Source: Deltaproteobacteria bacterium (GTDB lineage: Bacteria; Desulfobacterota; Syntrophia; Syntrophales; UBA6807). Taken from it: 37,439 nucleotides of DNA. This document shows, piece by piece, positions 24,137 to 33,110 of the stretch. How positions within the stretch are numbered: the first letter of the stretch is position 1; each line of letters begins with the position of its first letter. The notes under the pieces are model-generated. The model was not told the origin of the DNA, made no database searches, and saw nothing but the letters and a program-made list of their open reading frames with translations. The DNA lies in contig DSDU01000141.1 in assembly GCA_011056835.1 (NCBI GenBank), positions 1 through 37,439 of the forward strand, read 5' to 3'. A program made the translations under genes and the position numbers.

Positions 24137-25450
24137 GTGAGAATTGTAAGTACGACCGATGAATCGTTCAGTGTGGAACTTGATCGCATCAGGAACAGGA
24201 AAGAAGGAGTGGATCGGACAATATGCCGTGCCGTTGAAGATATCATAACGAATGTGGCGAAGCGCGGTGATGCGGCATTGTTTGAATACACAAGAAAATT
24301 CGACGGTACATCTATTGATCTCCGAAACGTTGAAGTATCGGATGATGAGATAACTGCGGCGACGGCGGGTGTAGAAAAGTCCGACCTCGCAATTCTCGAA
24401 GAAGCGGCGCGGCGTATCGAAGCATTCCATCGAAAACAGATTGTGTCATCGTGGCTTGATACGGACGAAGACGGAATAGAACTTGGACAGCTCATTAATC
24501 CGATCGCCCGGGTCGGCATCTATGCCCCCGGAGGGCTTGCGGCCTATCCTTCAACGGTTCTCATGGCTGCCGTCCCTGCAAAGGTTGCCGGTGTCCATGA
24601 ACTCTGCCTTGTTTCGCCTGCCCGGGACGGTAAAATACACCCCCTGGTGCTTGCGGCTGCTCGATTAAGCGGCGTCGATAGAATATTCAAAATCGGGGGG
24701 GCCCAGGCGGTTGCCGCACTGGCCTACGGCACCGAGTCAATCCCCCGGGTGGATAAGATCGTCGGTCCCGGCAATGTTTATGTGGCCACGGCAAAGATGA
24801 TGGTATATGGGAGGGTCGGCATTGATATGATTGCCGGCCCAAGTGAAATTGTTATTATTTCCGATGGAACAGTCGGACCTGACCTGGTGGCGGCGGATCT
24901 TCTTTCACAGGCCGAACATGACATGATGGCGAGCGCCATCCTGGTGACCCCGTCTGCCGAATTTGCCCGTGTTGTCTCGGCCGAGGTTCAATCACAGTTG
25001 GACGTTCTGGCAAGAAGCTCCATAGCACGAGCGGCAATACAGCAATATGGAGCCGTTATCGTAACGACAGATATTGATGAAGCGGTTGATATTGCCAATG
25101 GCTTTGCTCCGGAGCACCTTCAACTTATGGTTGAGAATCCTCGTGAACTGCTTCAGAAAGTAAAAAATGCCGGGGCTGTATTTCTTGGTTCCAGCACGCC
25201 TGAAGCCGTAGGTGACTATATAGCCGGACCCAATCATATCCTTCCCACTGGAGGAACTGCCCGTTTTTCCTCTCCGCTCGGTGTGTATGATTTCATTAAA
25301 CGAACCAGTATCATTTCCTTCTCACGGGAAGCACTGAGAAAATATGGAGACAGCATAACGCGATTTGCCAAAATGGAGGGTCTTGAAGCTCATGGACGCT
25401 CGATTGTTATCAGGAAGACACAAAGCGCAGGCACCCATAAAAAAACTTGA
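24137..25450 (+). CDS. hisD: histidinol dehydrogenase
   Basis: HisD, 437 residues, oxidises histidinol to histidine in two NAD-dependent steps, using zinc. GIYAPGGLAAYPSTVLM, GGAQAVAALAYGTESI and IDMIAGPSEIVI are signatures. The zinc ligands appear as Gln and His in LLSQAEHDMMA, with further sites at GDYIAGPNHILPTGGTARF and LEAHGRS. It starts with GTG just one base after the murA stop, with AGGA upstream. No other histidine genes lie nearby, so the gene is separated from the his pathway operon. The end overlaps a TTGACA box that may drive the following tRNA gene. Confidence 0.97.
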   Translation: MRIVSTTDESFSVELDRIRNRKEGVDRTICRAVEDIITNVAKRGDAALFEYTRKFDGTSIDLRNVEVSDDEITAATAGVEKSDLAILEEAARRIEAFHRKQIVSSWLDTDEDGIELGQLINPIARVGIYAPGGLAAYPSTVLMAAVPAKVAGVHELCLVSPARDGKIHPLVLAAARLSGVDRIFKIGGAQAVAALAYGTESIPRVDKIVGPGNVYVATAKMMVYGRVGIDMIAGPSEIVIISDGTVGPDLVAADLLSQAEHDMMASAILVTPSAEFARVVSAEVQSQLDVLARSSIARAAIQQYGAVIVTTDIDEAVDIANGFAPEHLQLMVENPRELLQKVKNAGAVFLGSSTPEAVGDYIAGPNHILPTGGTARFSSPLGVYDFIKRTSIISFSREALRKYGDSITRFAKMEGLEAHGRSIVIRKTQSAGTHKKT

Positions 25451-25478
25451 CAAATCAATGCCATTCGTGAATTGTATA
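25447..25478 (+). promoter_or_regulatory. possible promoter of tRNA-Gly
   Basis: TTGACA at 25447-25452 overlaps the hisD stop. The best -10 candidates, TTGTAT (25472) and TGTATA (25473), are 19-20 bp away, which is longer than ideal. Confidence 0.3.
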
Positions 25479-25512
25479 CGCCGTACAGAGCGCTGGGTAT
25501 GGTGATCGAGAA

Positions 25513-25587
25513 GCGGGCGTAATTCAGAGGTAGAATGTCAGCTTCCCAAGCTGAACGTCGTGGGTTCAATTCCCATCGCCCGCTCCA
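25513..25587 (+). tRNA. tRNA-Gly (anticodon CCC)
   Basis: A full cloverleaf folds. The acceptor stem is GCGGGCG/CGCCCGC, the D stem ATTC/GAAT, the anticodon stem TCAGC/GCTGA with loop TTCCCAA, and the T stem GTGGG/CCCAT with loop TTCAATT. The variable loop is 5 nt. The anticodon CCC at positions 34-36 reads the Gly codon GGG. The discriminator is T, and the 3' CCA is encoded. It lies alone between hisD and rimP. Confidence 0.96.
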
Positions 25588-25595
25588 TATTTTTC

Positions 25596-25624
25596 TTGAA
25601 ATCCCCCTTTTTGTGTGTTAATCT
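25596..25624 (+). promoter_or_regulatory. candidate promoter of the rimP-nusA operon
   Basis: TTGAAA at 25596-25601 and TAATCT at 25619-25624 are separated by 17 bp. The transcript would start near 25631, only about 20 nt before the hairpin at 25651. Confidence 0.4.
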
Positions 25625-25650
25625 TGGGAAAATTTAGCTCTCATGTACTG

Positions 25651-25672
25651 AGTGGGCACTGCCCACTTTTTT
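25651..25672 (+). terminator. intrinsic terminator/attenuator before rimP
   Basis: AGTGGGC-ACT-GCCCACT forms a 7-bp stem with a 3-nt loop followed by T residues to 25672. It ends 16 nt before the rimP ATG. It may end the tRNA-Gly transcript, or attenuate rimP-nusA transcription if the promoter at 25596-25624 is used. Confidence 0.75.
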
Positions 25673-25688
25673 ATTTTGCGGTAATACA

Positions 25689-26168
25689 ATGAATAGCAGG
25701 CATCATACATATAAAGAGAAGATACTTACTCTTGTCGAACCGATAGTTGAGGCGGAACATATGGAATTGGTCGATGCGGAGTGCCTTAAGATGAAGTCTC
25801 GGTGGCTGGTAAGGCTGTACATTGACAAGGAAGGCGGTGTTACCATCGACGATTGTGCCGATATAAGTCATCAGATCGGCGATGTACTTGATGTTTACGA
25901 CATTCCGCCGGGACCATATAATCTTGAAGTTTCATCGCCCGGCTTGAATCGCCCTCTCGTTAAGGACAAACACTTTCTTGCGTATCGAGGGGCAAGGGTA
26001 AAAATACGTATGTATAACGTCTTTGAGGGAAAGCGGAATTTCCGAGGTACGCTTGTTGACTTCATAGACATTGACCATGCAAAAACACTCGTCGTGGAAG
26101 ACGAAGGAATACGCTACTACATACCGAGGGAACTCGTCGCAAAGGCAAATCTCGAATATGAACTATGA
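25689..26168 (+). CDS. rimP: ribosome maturation factor RimP
   Basis: RimP, 159 residues, is needed for assembly of the 30S subunit. VEPIVEAEHMELVDAECLKM and LRLYIDKEGGVTIDDCADISHQIG-like segments (here RLYIDKEGGVTIDDC) are typical of the N-terminal domain. The segment YNLEVSSPGLNRPL is its best-known signature. The C-terminal half is the SH3-like domain. It is the first gene of the nusA-infB cluster. The start ATG has no strong Shine-Dalgarno (GCGGTAA at about 10 nt). Confidence 0.95.
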   Translation: MNSRHHTYKEKILTLVEPIVEAEHMELVDAECLKMKSRWLVRLYIDKEGGVTIDDCADISHQIGDVLDVYDIPPGPYNLEVSSPGLNRPLVKDKHFLAYRGARVKIRMYNVFEGKRNFRGTLVDFIDIDHAKTLVVEDEGIRYYIPRELVAKANLEYEL

Positions 26169-26201
26169 TGCATACGCAATAGAAGGTGGAGGAAAATATA
26201 C

Positions 26202-27470
26202 ATGTTGCCAGACTTAAAACGCCTGATCGAACAGTTAGGAAAAGATAAAGGAATAGAAAAAGAAATCATCATTGAAGCACTCGAGACGGCTGTTTTGACA
26301 GCGGCTAGAAAAAAGCTGGGACAAAATCTGGATATGGAAGCACATTTTAACGAGGATATGGGAGAAATCGAGGTTTTCCGCTTTATGACTGTCGTCGAGA
26401 ACGTTTTAAATCCGGACACACAGGTTTCATTGGAAGATGCCCGGGAAACGCTCGATGAAGACGCGGAACTCGGTGACAGCCTCGGTTTGAAAATTGAGGC
26501 GAACACTTTTGGGCGAATTGCTGTTCAGACAGCGAAACAGATTATTATTCAGAAGGTGAGGGATGCCGAACGAGATAGAACCTTTGACGAATACAAGGAT
26601 CGTAAGGGTGAGTTGATAAATGGTTTCGTTCAGCGTTTTGAGGGTGGGAGCATTATCGTTAACCTCGGGAGAGCGGAAGGAATCATTCCGCCAAACGAAC
26701 AGATTCATAAGGAAACATTCAAGCGGGGAGATCGGATTCGTGCGTATATATGCGATGTCAAACGAATATCAAAAGGACCGCAAATTATTCTTTCCAGGAC
26801 GCATCCGAATTTTTTGAATACGCTTTTCGAAATTGAAGTGCCGGAAATTTCAGAGGGATTGATTGAAATCGTCAGCGTGGCACGTGAGCCGGGAAACAGG
26901 TCGAAGATTTCCGTCAAGACAAAGGATAAGGATATTGATCCCGTTGGCGCGTGTGTCGGCATGAGAGGGTCCCGCGTACAGAGCGTTGTGCAGGAATTGC
27001 GGGGAGAAAAAATAGATATTGTTCCCTATACGGAGGATCAGGTTCAGTATGTATGCAGTGCCTTGTCCCCGGCAAAAGTCGGCAGGGTTTACATGGATGA
27101 TGAATCTCGGTCGATGGAAGTCATCGTGCCTGATGATCAACTTTCTCTTGCCATCGGTAAGAGTGGACAGAATGTCAGGCTGGCGGCGCGACTTACCGGA
27201 TGGAAGATAGATGTTAAAAGTGATGCTATGACGGAAGGTCGAAGGGGTAAAGAGTATGAGTCATTATTGCAGATTTCGGACATGGATGAGACGACCGCAG
27301 AGATGTTGTATAAAGAGGGGTTCAAGGATATAAAAATATTGGCCTCAGCGGATCCCGAACTGATCTCACTTTTACCGACCATACAGGGGCTGAGCAAGGA
27401 AAAGCTGTCACTGTGGATTGACGAGGCAGCCAAAATTTTGGCTCGTGAAAATAACGGGCATGATGCCTAG
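26202..27470 (+). CDS. nusA: transcription elongation/termination factor NusA
   Basis: NusA, 422 residues, binds RNA polymerase and nascent RNA and controls pausing, termination and antitermination. The N-terminal polymerase-binding domain (about 1-130) is followed by an S1 domain (GELINGFVQRFEGGSIIVNLG, about 135-200). Two KH domains come next, with VGMRGSRVQSVVQELRGEKID and LAIGKSGQNVRLAARLTGW. The C-terminus holds one short helix-hairpin-helix-like segment. It lacks the tandem acidic repeats that extend Escherichia coli NusA to 495 residues. GGAGGAAAA precedes the ATG. It is 33 nt downstream of rimP. Confidence 0.97.
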   Translation: MLPDLKRLIEQLGKDKGIEKEIIIEALETAVLTAARKKLGQNLDMEAHFNEDMGEIEVFRFMTVVENVLNPDTQVSLEDARETLDEDAELGDSLGLKIEANTFGRIAVQTAKQIIIQKVRDAERDRTFDEYKDRKGELINGFVQRFEGGSIIVNLGRAEGIIPPNEQIHKETFKRGDRIRAYICDVKRISKGPQIILSRTHPNFLNTLFEIEVPEISEGLIEIVSVAREPGNRSKISVKTKDKDIDPVGACVGMRGSRVQSVVQELRGEKIDIVPYTEDQVQYVCSALSPAKVGRVYMDDESRSMEVIVPDDQLSLAIGKSGQNVRLAARLTGWKIDVKSDAMTEGRRGKEYESLLQISDMDETTAEMLYKEGFKDIKILASADPELISLLPTIQGLSKEKLSLWIDEAAKILARENNGHDA

Positions 27471-27512
27471 AGAATGGGTGATGGGCAAAACTGCAGGCAG
27501 GAGCTTTAAAGA

Positions 27513-30146
27513 ATGTCAAAGACTAGAGTTTACGAACTGGCCAGAGAATTCGGCATCGACAGTAAGGATTTTATCGCTCGTATAGAAAAACTCGGTATTG
27601 CCGTTAAGTCACATTCGAGCACTCTCTCAGATGATGATGTTAAGCGGATCAGGCAGGAGTTTACCTTGGGCGAGCGGAAAGTCGTCGAGGAACGGGTCAA
27701 GTCGACGGTGATTCGAAGGAGAAGGATCATTGAAGAGCCTGTTATTGTGACCGAACTGACGGAAGAAAAAGAAGAAGCGGTGGTTGCCGTTGACGAGGTT
27801 GCAGTGCCGTCGGTTGAGGGGGTCAAGAAACCTGAGATTCCTGATGCAGTCAAAGCCACCATACGTGATACTGATAAGTCGGAATCAATAAAAGTCAGGC
27901 AGGAAGACAAAGAACGACGGAAGATCGATAAAGTTCCGTCGGAACCGGTACCACCGGAACAACGTGATGCGCTGACTCCTGCAGCATCATCGATTGTCGA
28001 GAAACAATTAGAATCGGTTGTGACTGCGGAAGTTGTGCAAACCGCGCCGGGAGCAAAGATAGCGCCGCCAAAAGAGAAAGTCGAACCCAAGGAAACGTCT
28101 GCTGCAGTGGTCGCGGAGAAGCTTACTGAACGGCAGGAGAAAGAAACCCTTCCTTCCGAAGAAAAACCCGAAGCGGAAGTTGATAAAAAACCGGATAAGA
28201 AGAAACGGCCTGTTGAAGTCGTTGTCGATGAGTTTCCCACGACAAAGAAGAAGGCTGTTGTAAAGCAGCGGGTTGAAAGGAAAGCTCGACGAATTGACCG
28301 TGACATTGATGAGGATCAAAAAATGGCTCGACGGGAAGCCCGGAAAGAAGCCCCCATCAAGATGAAAAAGACGGAGATAACAACTCCAAAGGCGATCAAG
28401 AGGAGGATCAAGGTAGGAGATGCGATTCGTGTCGGCGATCTTGCAAAGAAGATGGGAGTAAAAGCGAACGAGATTATCACAAAGCTTATTTCGCTCGGTA
28501 TGATGGTGACCATCAATCAATCGATTGACTTTGATGTCGCCTCACTGGTTGCAGGCGATTTCGGATATCAGATAGAACAGACCGGATTCGATTATGACGA
28601 CGTCATCCAACATATGGAAACATCGCCGGAAAAGCTGAAGCCGCGAGCTCCGGTGGTGACGGTTATGGGACATGTGGATCATGGTAAGACATCGCTCCTC
28701 GACGCGATACGGGAGACCCGGGTCATGGATGGAGAGGCGGGCGGGATTACCCAGGCTATCGGGGCCTACCATGTTCATATCAACGAACGGGATATCGTTT
28801 TTGTCGATACGCCGGGTCATGAGGCGTTTACATCGATGAGAGCCCGAGGAGCCCAGGTTACGGATATCGTGATTCTTATTGTTGCCGCCGATGACGGTGT
28901 CATGGATCAGACAATTGAGGCGATCAATCACTCAAAGGCCGCCGGTGTTCCCATAATTGTTGCGATCAACAAAATTGACAAAGCGGGAGCCAACCCCGAT
29001 CATATAAAACAACGATTATCCGAACTGGGGCTTATACCGGAACAATGGGGTGGAGATACGATTTATGCGGAAGTTTCGGCGAAGATGGGGATCGGTATCG
29101 AGGAGTTGCTCGAGCTTATTCTTCTTCAGGCGGACATGATGGAATTGAAGGCGGATCCGGATCGGCCGGCCCGCGGGATTATTATCGAAGCAAGCCTTGA
29201 CAAAGGCAGAGGACCTGTTGCAACGGTGATCATTCAGGAAGGGACATTACATGAAGGGGATGCCTTTGTGTCGAAAACGGAATATGGTCGGGTCAGGGCT
29301 TTGATGAACGATAAGGGTAAGCGGGTAAGTCTGGCCGGCCCATCGATGCCCGTTGAAGTCATCGGGTTTTCGAAAGTTCCTAGAGCCGGCATGGATTTCA
29401 TCGGTGTGGAAGATGAAAAGAAGGCCCGCACTATAGCGGAGTTTCTAACGGTCAAGGAAAGGGAAAAGGAGCTTTCCCAGACGTCGAAGATCACCCTTGA
29501 GCAGTTATACGATCGAATTAAGGAAGGTGCTAAAGAGTTCAATGTCATTATCAAGGGAGACGTTCAGGGATCGATCGAAGCGATTGCCGATGCCCTTCTG
29601 AAATTAAGCACCGATGATGTTAAACTGAAAATTATTCACAATTCAACCGGAACCGTGACGGAAACGGACGTTCTATTGGCATCGGCATCGGATGCGATTG
29701 TTATAGGGTTCAACGTTCGGCCGGATGCGCGAGTTGCGGAAATCGCCGAGAAAGAAGGCGTTGAAATAAAGCTGTACGATGTTATTTATGATGCCATTAA
29801 CGATGTGAAAGCCGCCATGGTGGGGCTACTCGAACCGATCTACAGAGATGTCGTGCAGGGACGTGCGGAAGTCAGGGATCTCTTTAAGATTCCCAGAGTC
29901 GGGACAATTGCCGGAAGCTATGTGCTTGATGGTAAGGTGTCGCGTAATTCGAAACTCAGATTAGTGAGAGACGGCGTTATTGTCTATGATGGAAAAATGA
30001 TATCTCTGAAACGATTCAAGGACGATGCCCGGGAGGTGCAATCAGGTTTTGAGTGCGGTATCGGTCTCGAAGGGTTCAATGATATAAAGGTGGGGGATAT
30101 CATTGAATCATACGTAAAAGAGGAAGTGGAAAGGACATTGGATTAA
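27513..30146 (+). CDS. infB: translation initiation factor IF-2
   Basis: IF-2, 877 residues, is a GTPase that brings fMet-tRNA to the 30S subunit. An N-terminal IF2-N domain ([17 protein letters not shown], residues 4-55) is followed by a long, charged, Pro/Glu/Lys/Val-rich linker (about 60-290) of low complexity. A second IF2-N-like domain (about 305-360) comes next. The G domain shows [16 protein letters not shown] (G1), DTPGHEAF (G3) and NKIDK (G4). Domains II-IV complete the C-terminus. There is no ylxR or L7Ae-like gene between nusA and infB. AGGAG precedes the ATG. Confidence 0.97.
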   Translation: MSKTRVYELAREFGIDSKDFIARIEKLGIAVKSHSSTLSDDDVKRIRQEFTLGERKVVEERVKSTVIRRRRIIEEPVIVTELTEEKEEAVVAVDEVAVPSVEGVKKPEIPDAVKATIRDTDKSESIKVRQEDKERRKIDKVPSEPVPPEQRDALTPAASSIVEKQLESVVTAEVVQTAPGAKIAPPKEKVEPKETSAAVVAEKLTERQEKETLPSEEKPEAEVDKKPDKKKRPVEVVVDEFPTTKKKAVVKQRVERKARRIDRDIDEDQKMARREARKEAPIKMKKTEITTPKAIKRRIKVGDAIRVGDLAKKMGVKANEIITKLISLGMMVTINQSIDFDVASLVAGDFGYQIEQTGFDYDDVIQHMETSPEKLKPRAPVVTVMGHVDHGKTSLLDAIRETRVMDGEAGGITQAIGAYHVHINERDIVFVDTPGHEAFTSMRARGAQVTDIVILIVAADDGVMDQTIEAINHSKAAGVPIIVAINKIDKAGANPDHIKQRLSELGLIPEQWGGDTIYAEVSAKMGIGIEELLELILLQADMMELKADPDRPARGIIIEASLDKGRGPVATVIIQEGTLHEGDAFVSKTEYGRVRALMNDKGKRVSLAGPSMPVEVIGFSKVPRAGMDFIGVEDEKKARTIAEFLTVKEREKELSQTSKITLEQLYDRIKEGAKEFNVIIKGDVQGSIEAIADALLKLSTDDVKLKIIHNSTGTVTETDVLLASASDAIVIGFNVRPDARVAEIAEKEGVEIKLYDVIYDAINDVKAAMVGLLEPIYRDVVQGRAEVRDLFKIPRVGTIAGSYVLDGKVSRNSKLRLVRDGVIVYDGKMISLKRFKDDAREVQSGFECGIGLEGFNDIKVGDIIESYVKEEVERTLD

Positions 30147-30156
30147 CATCTGCATA

Positions 30157-30498
30157 ATGGTAGTTGGTGTTGGAATTATAGATATTTTTATCGTTAACAG
30201 CAGATCTCTCAAGGAAAAACGGGGAGTACTGCGCAGGGTTATACAACGGACCCGGAACAAATTTAACATTTCCATAGCTGAGATAGGAGATCATGATAGC
30301 TGGAAAAACGGGAAAATAGGGTTCGCCGTGGTCGGAAATAACGGAGGATTTGTCAATTCCATGATGGATACGATCATGCATTTTATAGAAGAACTCAATC
30401 TCGTTCATGTGGTCAACTCAAAAATTGAGATCATCAAACTTTCCGATGCTATGGATGGTGGATATGGATATATCGATGACAAGTTCTTCGAGCTATAA
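30157..30498 (+). CDS. DUF503 (YlxP-like) protein
   Basis: This small protein of 113 residues belongs to DUF503, which sits between infB and rbfA in many Firmicutes and Deltaproteobacteria. It starts VVGVGIIDIFIVNSRSLKEKRG and continues with RNKFNISIAEIGDHDSW and IGFAVVGNN, the usual family pattern. An alpha-beta fold is expected, and no enzymatic residues are known. The function is unproven; its location suggests a role in ribosome maturation or RNA handling. It is 10 nt after infB and overlaps the rbfA start. Confidence 0.92.
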   Translation: MVVGVGIIDIFIVNSRSLKEKRGVLRRVIQRTRNKFNISIAEIGDHDSWKNGKIGFAVVGNNGGFVNSMMDTIMHFIEELNLVHVVNSKIEIIKLSDAMDGGYGYIDDKFFEL

Positions 30499-30859
30499 GA
30501 GGGCCGACAGGGTAGGTGACCTTATACGGATGGAAATTTCCGATATCTTGCTACGGGATGTGAGAGACCCGAGAGTCCGTAACATTACGATTACCGGCGT
30601 CAAAATGAGCAGCGATCTCCGGATGGCACGAATTTTTTTCGTCCCCCTCGGTGGTGAAACCTGCAGTGAGGATATTGCCGAGGGCCTGAAGAGTGCGTCG
30701 AAGTTTTTAAGAAGAGAATTGGCTAAAAAGGTACAGCTCAGGTATGTACCCGAGATAATCTTCGCCTATGACGGTTCTTTTGAATATGGAGACCGCATCG
30801 ACAGACTCCTCGAGTCGATTCAAACGGAAGAGGCTTCTGATGATCAAGAAGATTCATGA
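30476..30859 (+). CDS. rbfA: ribosome-binding factor A
   Basis: RbfA, about 127 residues, helps mature the 5' end of 16S rRNA in the 30S subunit. The KH-like fold is recognisable by SSYKRADRVGDLIRMEISDIL, RDPRVRNITITGVKMSSDLRMARIFF and FLRRELAKKVQLRYVPEIIF. The ORF track starts at 30407. I choose the ATG at 30476, which gives the normal length and overlaps the DUF503 gene by 23 nt; ATG at 30464 is possible. The C-terminal tail is acidic. It overlaps the next gene by 20 nt. Confidence 0.93.
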   Translation: MTSSSSYKRADRVGDLIRMEISDILLRDVRDPRVRNITITGVKMSSDLRMARIFFVPLGGETCSEDIAEGLKSASKFLRRELAKKVQLRYVPEIIFAYDGSFEYGDRIDRLLESIQTEEASDDQEDS

Positions 30860-31796
30860 TATCATACGATCGGGCAGTCGATTCCTCATCAGCTCTCATG
30901 TGCGACTGGATGGTGATGCCCTGGGATCGGAACTGGCGCTCTATTATGCCCTGCGTGACATGGGCAAGGAAGCGGTTATTTATAATCAGGATAAAACTCC
31001 CCGAATATACACTTTTCTGCCGGGCATCGATACAGTCGTTCACAGCCTGGACTCTCTTGATGGGTATGATGCGGTTTTTCTTTTGGATTGCAGCGATCTT
31101 GAGCGGGTGGGTGACGAATGGTCACGAATCGGGGTGATGGGTACGGTTGTTAACATAGACCACCACGTTTCCAATGATTTTTTCTCAGCATATTCTTTGG
31201 TCGATGTTGATGCGAGTTCCACCGGTGAAATTCTCTACCGGCTTATGCATGATATGGGAGTCACCATAACGAAGGACATTGCCGTGAATCTCTACACGGC
31301 GATTTTGACCGACACGGGGTCGTTCCGCTATTCGAACACGGGAAGTTTTACCTTTACAGTTGCTTCAAAACTGGTGCAGGCAGGTGCCGATCCTCGATGG
31401 GTCGCCGAGAATGTCTATGAGGCTCGATCGAACGAGCAGATGCAGCTTTTACGAGAGGCTCTGGGAAGCTTGGAGCTTTATGAGGATATTAAAACGGGCG
31501 TTATGGTTGTTTCACGGACGATGATGAGAAATACCGGCGCTATGCCCGAACATTCGGAAGGCTTTGTCGATGTGATCCGCTCAATGGGAAGTGTGACCGT
31601 TGCGGTACTCTTTCAGGAAATATCTGAGGATTATTACAAGATCAGTCTTCGCTCAAAAGGAGACGTCAATGTTGAGAAGATCGCCGCGCATTTCGGCGGT
31701 GGGGGGCATGTTAATGCGTCGGCGTGTAGAATTGCCGGGGATATAGGAGCGGTTAAAAAGAAATTACTGGATGTTCTTCGGGCTTCTTTATTATGA
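30840..31796 (+). CDS. nrnA: DHH/DHHA1 phosphoesterase, NrnA-like
   Basis: This protein of about 318 residues belongs to the DHH family of bifunctional oligoribonuclease/pAp phosphatases. The metal and active-site motifs are clear: SHVRLDGDALGSE, DCSD, and NIDHHVSND (the DHH triad). The DHHA1 domain ends with FGGGGHVNASACR. It should degrade short RNA fragments to mononucleotides and hydrolyse 3'-phosphoadenosine 5'-phosphate, which fits its place beside rbfA and truB. The track begins at 30768 inside rbfA; the ATG at 30840 has AAGAGG upstream. The stop overlaps truB by 4 nt (ATGA). Confidence 0.92.
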   Translation: MIKKIHDIIRSGSRFLISSHVRLDGDALGSELALYYALRDMGKEAVIYNQDKTPRIYTFLPGIDTVVHSLDSLDGYDAVFLLDCSDLERVGDEWSRIGVMGTVVNIDHHVSNDFFSAYSLVDVDASSTGEILYRLMHDMGVTITKDIAVNLYTAILTDTGSFRYSNTGSFTFTVASKLVQAGADPRWVAENVYEARSNEQMQLLREALGSLELYEDIKTGVMVVSRTMMRNTGAMPEHSEGFVDVIRSMGSVTVAVLFQEISEDYYKISLRSKGDVNVEKIAAHFGGGGHVNASACRIAGDIGAVKKKLLDVLRASLL

Positions 31797-32728
31797 ATGG
31801 TATTGTTGTCATTGATAAGCCGACCGGTAAAACATCGTATGATGTCGTTCGCCATATCAAAAAGGTTTTGAAACCACGGAAGGTAGGACATACGGGTACA
31901 CTGGATCCTCTTGCGACGGGCGTACTTCCAATTTGTTTGAACGAGGCGACAAAGCTGGCGCAGTTCTTTGCACAAGATGATAAGGAATACCGTGTTGTCA
32001 TGCTCCTGGGAGTTGAAACGGATACCCTTGATGCAGACGGTTATATCGTATCGAAACAAGAACCTCGATGTAACAGGGAAGATATAGAATACGCCGTCAT
32101 GAGTTGCGTCGGCAGACAAGAACAGACACCGCCCCGCTATTCCGCCGTAAAATTTAAAGGTAAGGCTCTTTATAAGTGGACTCGGGAAGGCGTGAGCATC
32201 AATGTGCCGCCGAGGGCTGTTGAAATATTCACTATTGACCTTGAGGATATATCGGTTCCGTACGTAACATTTTGCCTGTCCTGTTCGAAGGGAACGTATA
32301 TACGGGCGCTGTGTGCGGATATCGGGAGTCGGCTGGGATGCGGGGCCTGTGTTGTTGCATTACGACGAACGCGAAGCGGACGGTTTCGGGAATGTGATGC
32401 GCTTTCGCTCAATGGATTCAAAGATGACGAGATAAAAAAACATCTTTTGGAAAATGTTATACCCTTGGATGATGCGATGCCTGATGTTTTGACGATACCG
32501 GTTGATAATACGACTGAGAAAATGATTCGGAACGGTTGTCAGCCCATGGTTGAGATCTTTGAAAACAGTGATATTTCTTCATTTAATGCGGGAGATTTGG
32601 TACAGTTCAAAGCTGAAAATAACAGCCTTGTCGCAATAGCAAGGATGGATACGGGGTGCGAAACATTGCCGCTGCTGGACAGAACAGCCCCGGTAGCCCG
32701 GCTTGTAAGGGTTTTCAATGGTCAATGA
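31793..32728 (+). CDS. truB: tRNA pseudouridine(55) synthase
   Basis: TruB, 311 residues, makes pseudouridine 55 in the T loop of tRNAs. VIDKPTGKTSYDVV is the N-terminal motif. The catalytic Asp38 lies in GHTGTLDPLATGVLP, and YSAVKFKGKALYKWTREG is the tRNA-binding signature. A C-terminal PUA-like domain is indicated by NGCQPMV and LVQFKAENNSLVAIAR. The ATGA overlap with the upstream DHH gene indicates translational coupling. rpsO follows with its own candidate promoter. Confidence 0.96.
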   Translation: MNGIVVIDKPTGKTSYDVVRHIKKVLKPRKVGHTGTLDPLATGVLPICLNEATKLAQFFAQDDKEYRVVMLLGVETDTLDADGYIVSKQEPRCNREDIEYAVMSCVGRQEQTPPRYSAVKFKGKALYKWTREGVSINVPPRAVEIFTIDLEDISVPYVTFCLSCSKGTYIRALCADIGSRLGCGACVVALRRTRSGRFRECDALSLNGFKDDEIKKHLLENVIPLDDAMPDVLTIPVDNTTEKMIRNGCQPMVEIFENSDISSFNAGDLVQFKAENNSLVAIARMDTGCETLPLLDRTAPVARLVRVFNGQ

Positions 32729-32730
32729 TT

Positions 32731-32759
32731 TTGAAACAGCAATAACATGCGAAAATATA
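32731..32759 (+). promoter_or_regulatory. candidate promoter of rpsO-pnp
   Basis: TTGAAA at 32731-32736 and AATATA at 32754-32759 are separated by 17 bp, immediately after truB. A separate rpsO promoter is common in other bacteria. The -10 box is imperfect (TATAAA at 19 bp is an alternative). Confidence 0.4.
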
Positions 32760-32800
32760 AAAGTGAAGATCATAAGTTTATAAAGGGAGGATAGAGAACG

Positions 32801-33067
32801 GTGTTAGACGAAGAAAGAAAAAAGGAAGTTATCGACAATTTTAAGCTTCATGAAAACGATACGGGGTCTCCTGAAGTTCAGATTGCTCTTTTAAGTGCGA
32901 GAATTCAATATTTGACAGAGCATTTCAAGATTCATAAAAAAGATCATCATTCCAGACGAGGGCTTTTGAAGCTTGTCGGGCGCAGGAGAAAATTGCTTGA
33001 TTATCTGAAGAACAAAGAGGTGGAGCGATACAGAACGATCATTCAACGCCTCGAGATTCGACGGTAA
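32801..33067 (+). CDS. rpsO: 30S ribosomal protein S15
   Basis: S15, 88 residues, binds 16S rRNA early in assembly of the small subunit. [51 protein letters not shown] are diagnostic, and the length is standard. The start codon is GTG, with AGGGAGG about 10 nt upstream. rpsO followed by pnp is one of the most conserved bacterial gene pairs. Confidence 0.98.
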   Translation: MLDEERKKEVIDNFKLHENDTGSPEVQIALLSARIQYLTEHFKIHKKDHHSRRGLLKLVGRRRKLLDYLKNKEVERYRTIIQRLEIRR

Positions 33068-33110
33068 TCTTAAACGAATGCTACATAAATGAAAGAGGTA
33101 TGAAAGTACA

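Noticed and set aside
27530-28306. 258-residue minus-strand ORF opposite infB
   Set aside because: It is a Ser/Thr-rich mirror of the Lys/Glu-rich IF-2 linker, a typical antisense artefact.
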